NCBI GenBank assembly: GCA_964468685.1
Contig: CAYXUH010000019.1
Location: 1 to 23,311 of the forward strand
DNA: 23,311 nt
Source of the DNA: UBA6078 sp964468685
GTDB lineage: Bacteria > Desulfobacterota > Syntrophia > Syntrophales > UBA2210
Reading direction: 5' to 3'
The notes beneath the pieces are model-generated. The model worked only from the letters and a program-made list of their open reading frames with translations, searched no databases and had not been told where the DNA came from. The position numbers and the translations under genes are program-made. This document shows, piece by piece, positions 23,112 to 23,311 of this stretch (positions are counted from its first letter, which is position 1; every line of letters begins with the position of its first letter).

Positions 23112-23311
23112 ATGGTAAAGAGATTTAAGTTTAGTTTGTTTGTTATCGCAGCACTTGCACTTACGCTCTGTTTCGCGTCTACCGGGATGAGCGCCGCTCC
23201 GTCGGGAGAGCCGATCGTGATCGGGTACGCAGGGATGGTGCTATCGCCGGGTACGAGGCCCTGCATGGCCATCCAGAAGCTGGCGGTTCAGGAGATCAAC
23301 GCGGCGGGTGG
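23112..23311 (+). CDS. ABC transporter substrate-binding protein (LivK-type), 5' part
   Basis: The first 66 codons of a gene that runs off the right edge. A signal peptide is evident: MVKRFKF, a hydrophobic stretch LFVIAALALTLCFAS and a likely cleavage after MSAA. The mature start PIVIGYAGMVLSPGTRP followed by LAVQEINAAGG is the opening pattern of periplasmic branched-chain amino acid binding proteins (Peripla_BP_6), which also bind aromatic and other carboxylates. The ATG at 23112 has GGGAGG 9 bases upstream. Permease and ATPase genes would be expected downstream. Its ligand is unknown; a location next to a sigma-54 activator suggests uptake of a regulated carbon or nitrogen source. Confidence 0.85.
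   Translation, partial: MVKRFKFSLFVIAALALTLCFASTGMSAAPSGEPIVIGYAGMVLSPGTRPCMAIQKLAVQEINAAG

Noticed and set aside
22925..23272. 115-codon minus-strand frame at the right edge
   Set aside because: It is the shadow of the binding-protein gene, which has a clear signal peptide and ribosome site on the plus strand.

Overview
The window looks like part of a chromosome from an anaerobic, deltaproteobacterium-like organism (Desulfobacterota, Syntrophales or Desulfobacterales style), probably a draft or metagenome assembly. This placement is inferred from gene content: a tungsten/molybdopterin aldehyde:ferredoxin oxidoreductase, a butyryl-CoA/beta-oxidation operon, an acyl-CoA ligase, a GlpA-like flavoprotein paired with an SdhB-like Fe-S protein, a PAS-containing sigma-54 activator and a LivK-type binding protein. 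Two runs of exactly 100 N (14325-14424 and 20093-20192) are scaffold gaps of unknown true size. No rRNA, tRNA or CRISPR array was found.

Layout. 140-3379 (minus): an SDR dehydrogenase, a membrane-anchored MsrA-MsrB fusion, and two half-size YeeE/YedE (thiosulfate-type) transporter genes; the first of the pair is frameshifted in a homopolymer. 3380-3809: gene-poor, with a remnant of an IS630-family transposase. 3810-7061 (minus): thiolase, 3-hydroxyacyl-CoA dehydrogenase, acyl-CoA dehydrogenase. 7062-7530: divergent control region with predicted promoters on both strands and several strong hairpins. 7531-12810 (plus): cyclase-family hydrolase, alpha/beta hydrolase, universal stress protein, and a very large gene that fuses a complete aldehyde:ferredoxin oxidoreductase to a complete iron-type alcohol dehydrogenase. 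12896-20260 (minus): PAS-GGDEF diguanylate cyclase, a 498-bp tandem duplication interrupted by a gap, GNAT acetyltransferase, PCC/DUF296 protein, a DUF488 remnant, AMP-forming acyl-CoA ligase, alpha/beta hydrolase, SdhB-like Fe-S protein, GlpA-like flavoprotein broken by the second gap, and the start of another gene. 20522-23311 (plus): a three-PAS sigma-54 activator, a tract of TGTAACA-like repeats, a candidate -24/-12 promoter, and the 5' end of an ABC transporter substrate-binding protein.

How the genes may work together. The thiolase/HBD/acyl-CoA dehydrogenase set interconverts acetyl-CoA and short acyl-CoAs (no crotonase is present here). The acyl-CoA ligase feeds acids into CoA metabolism. 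The AOR-ADH fusion is the standout: it has the domain logic of AdhE, but with the acid-level AOR in place of the acyl-CoA-level aldehyde dehydrogenase. It could take a carboxylic acid to an alcohol (or the reverse) in one polypeptide using ferredoxin and NAD(P)H. The GlpA/SdhB-like pair suggests membrane or quinone-linked electron transfer from a hydroxy-substrate. The sigma-54 activator, its repeat tract and the candidate promoter form a plausible local circuit controlling the transporter at the right edge.
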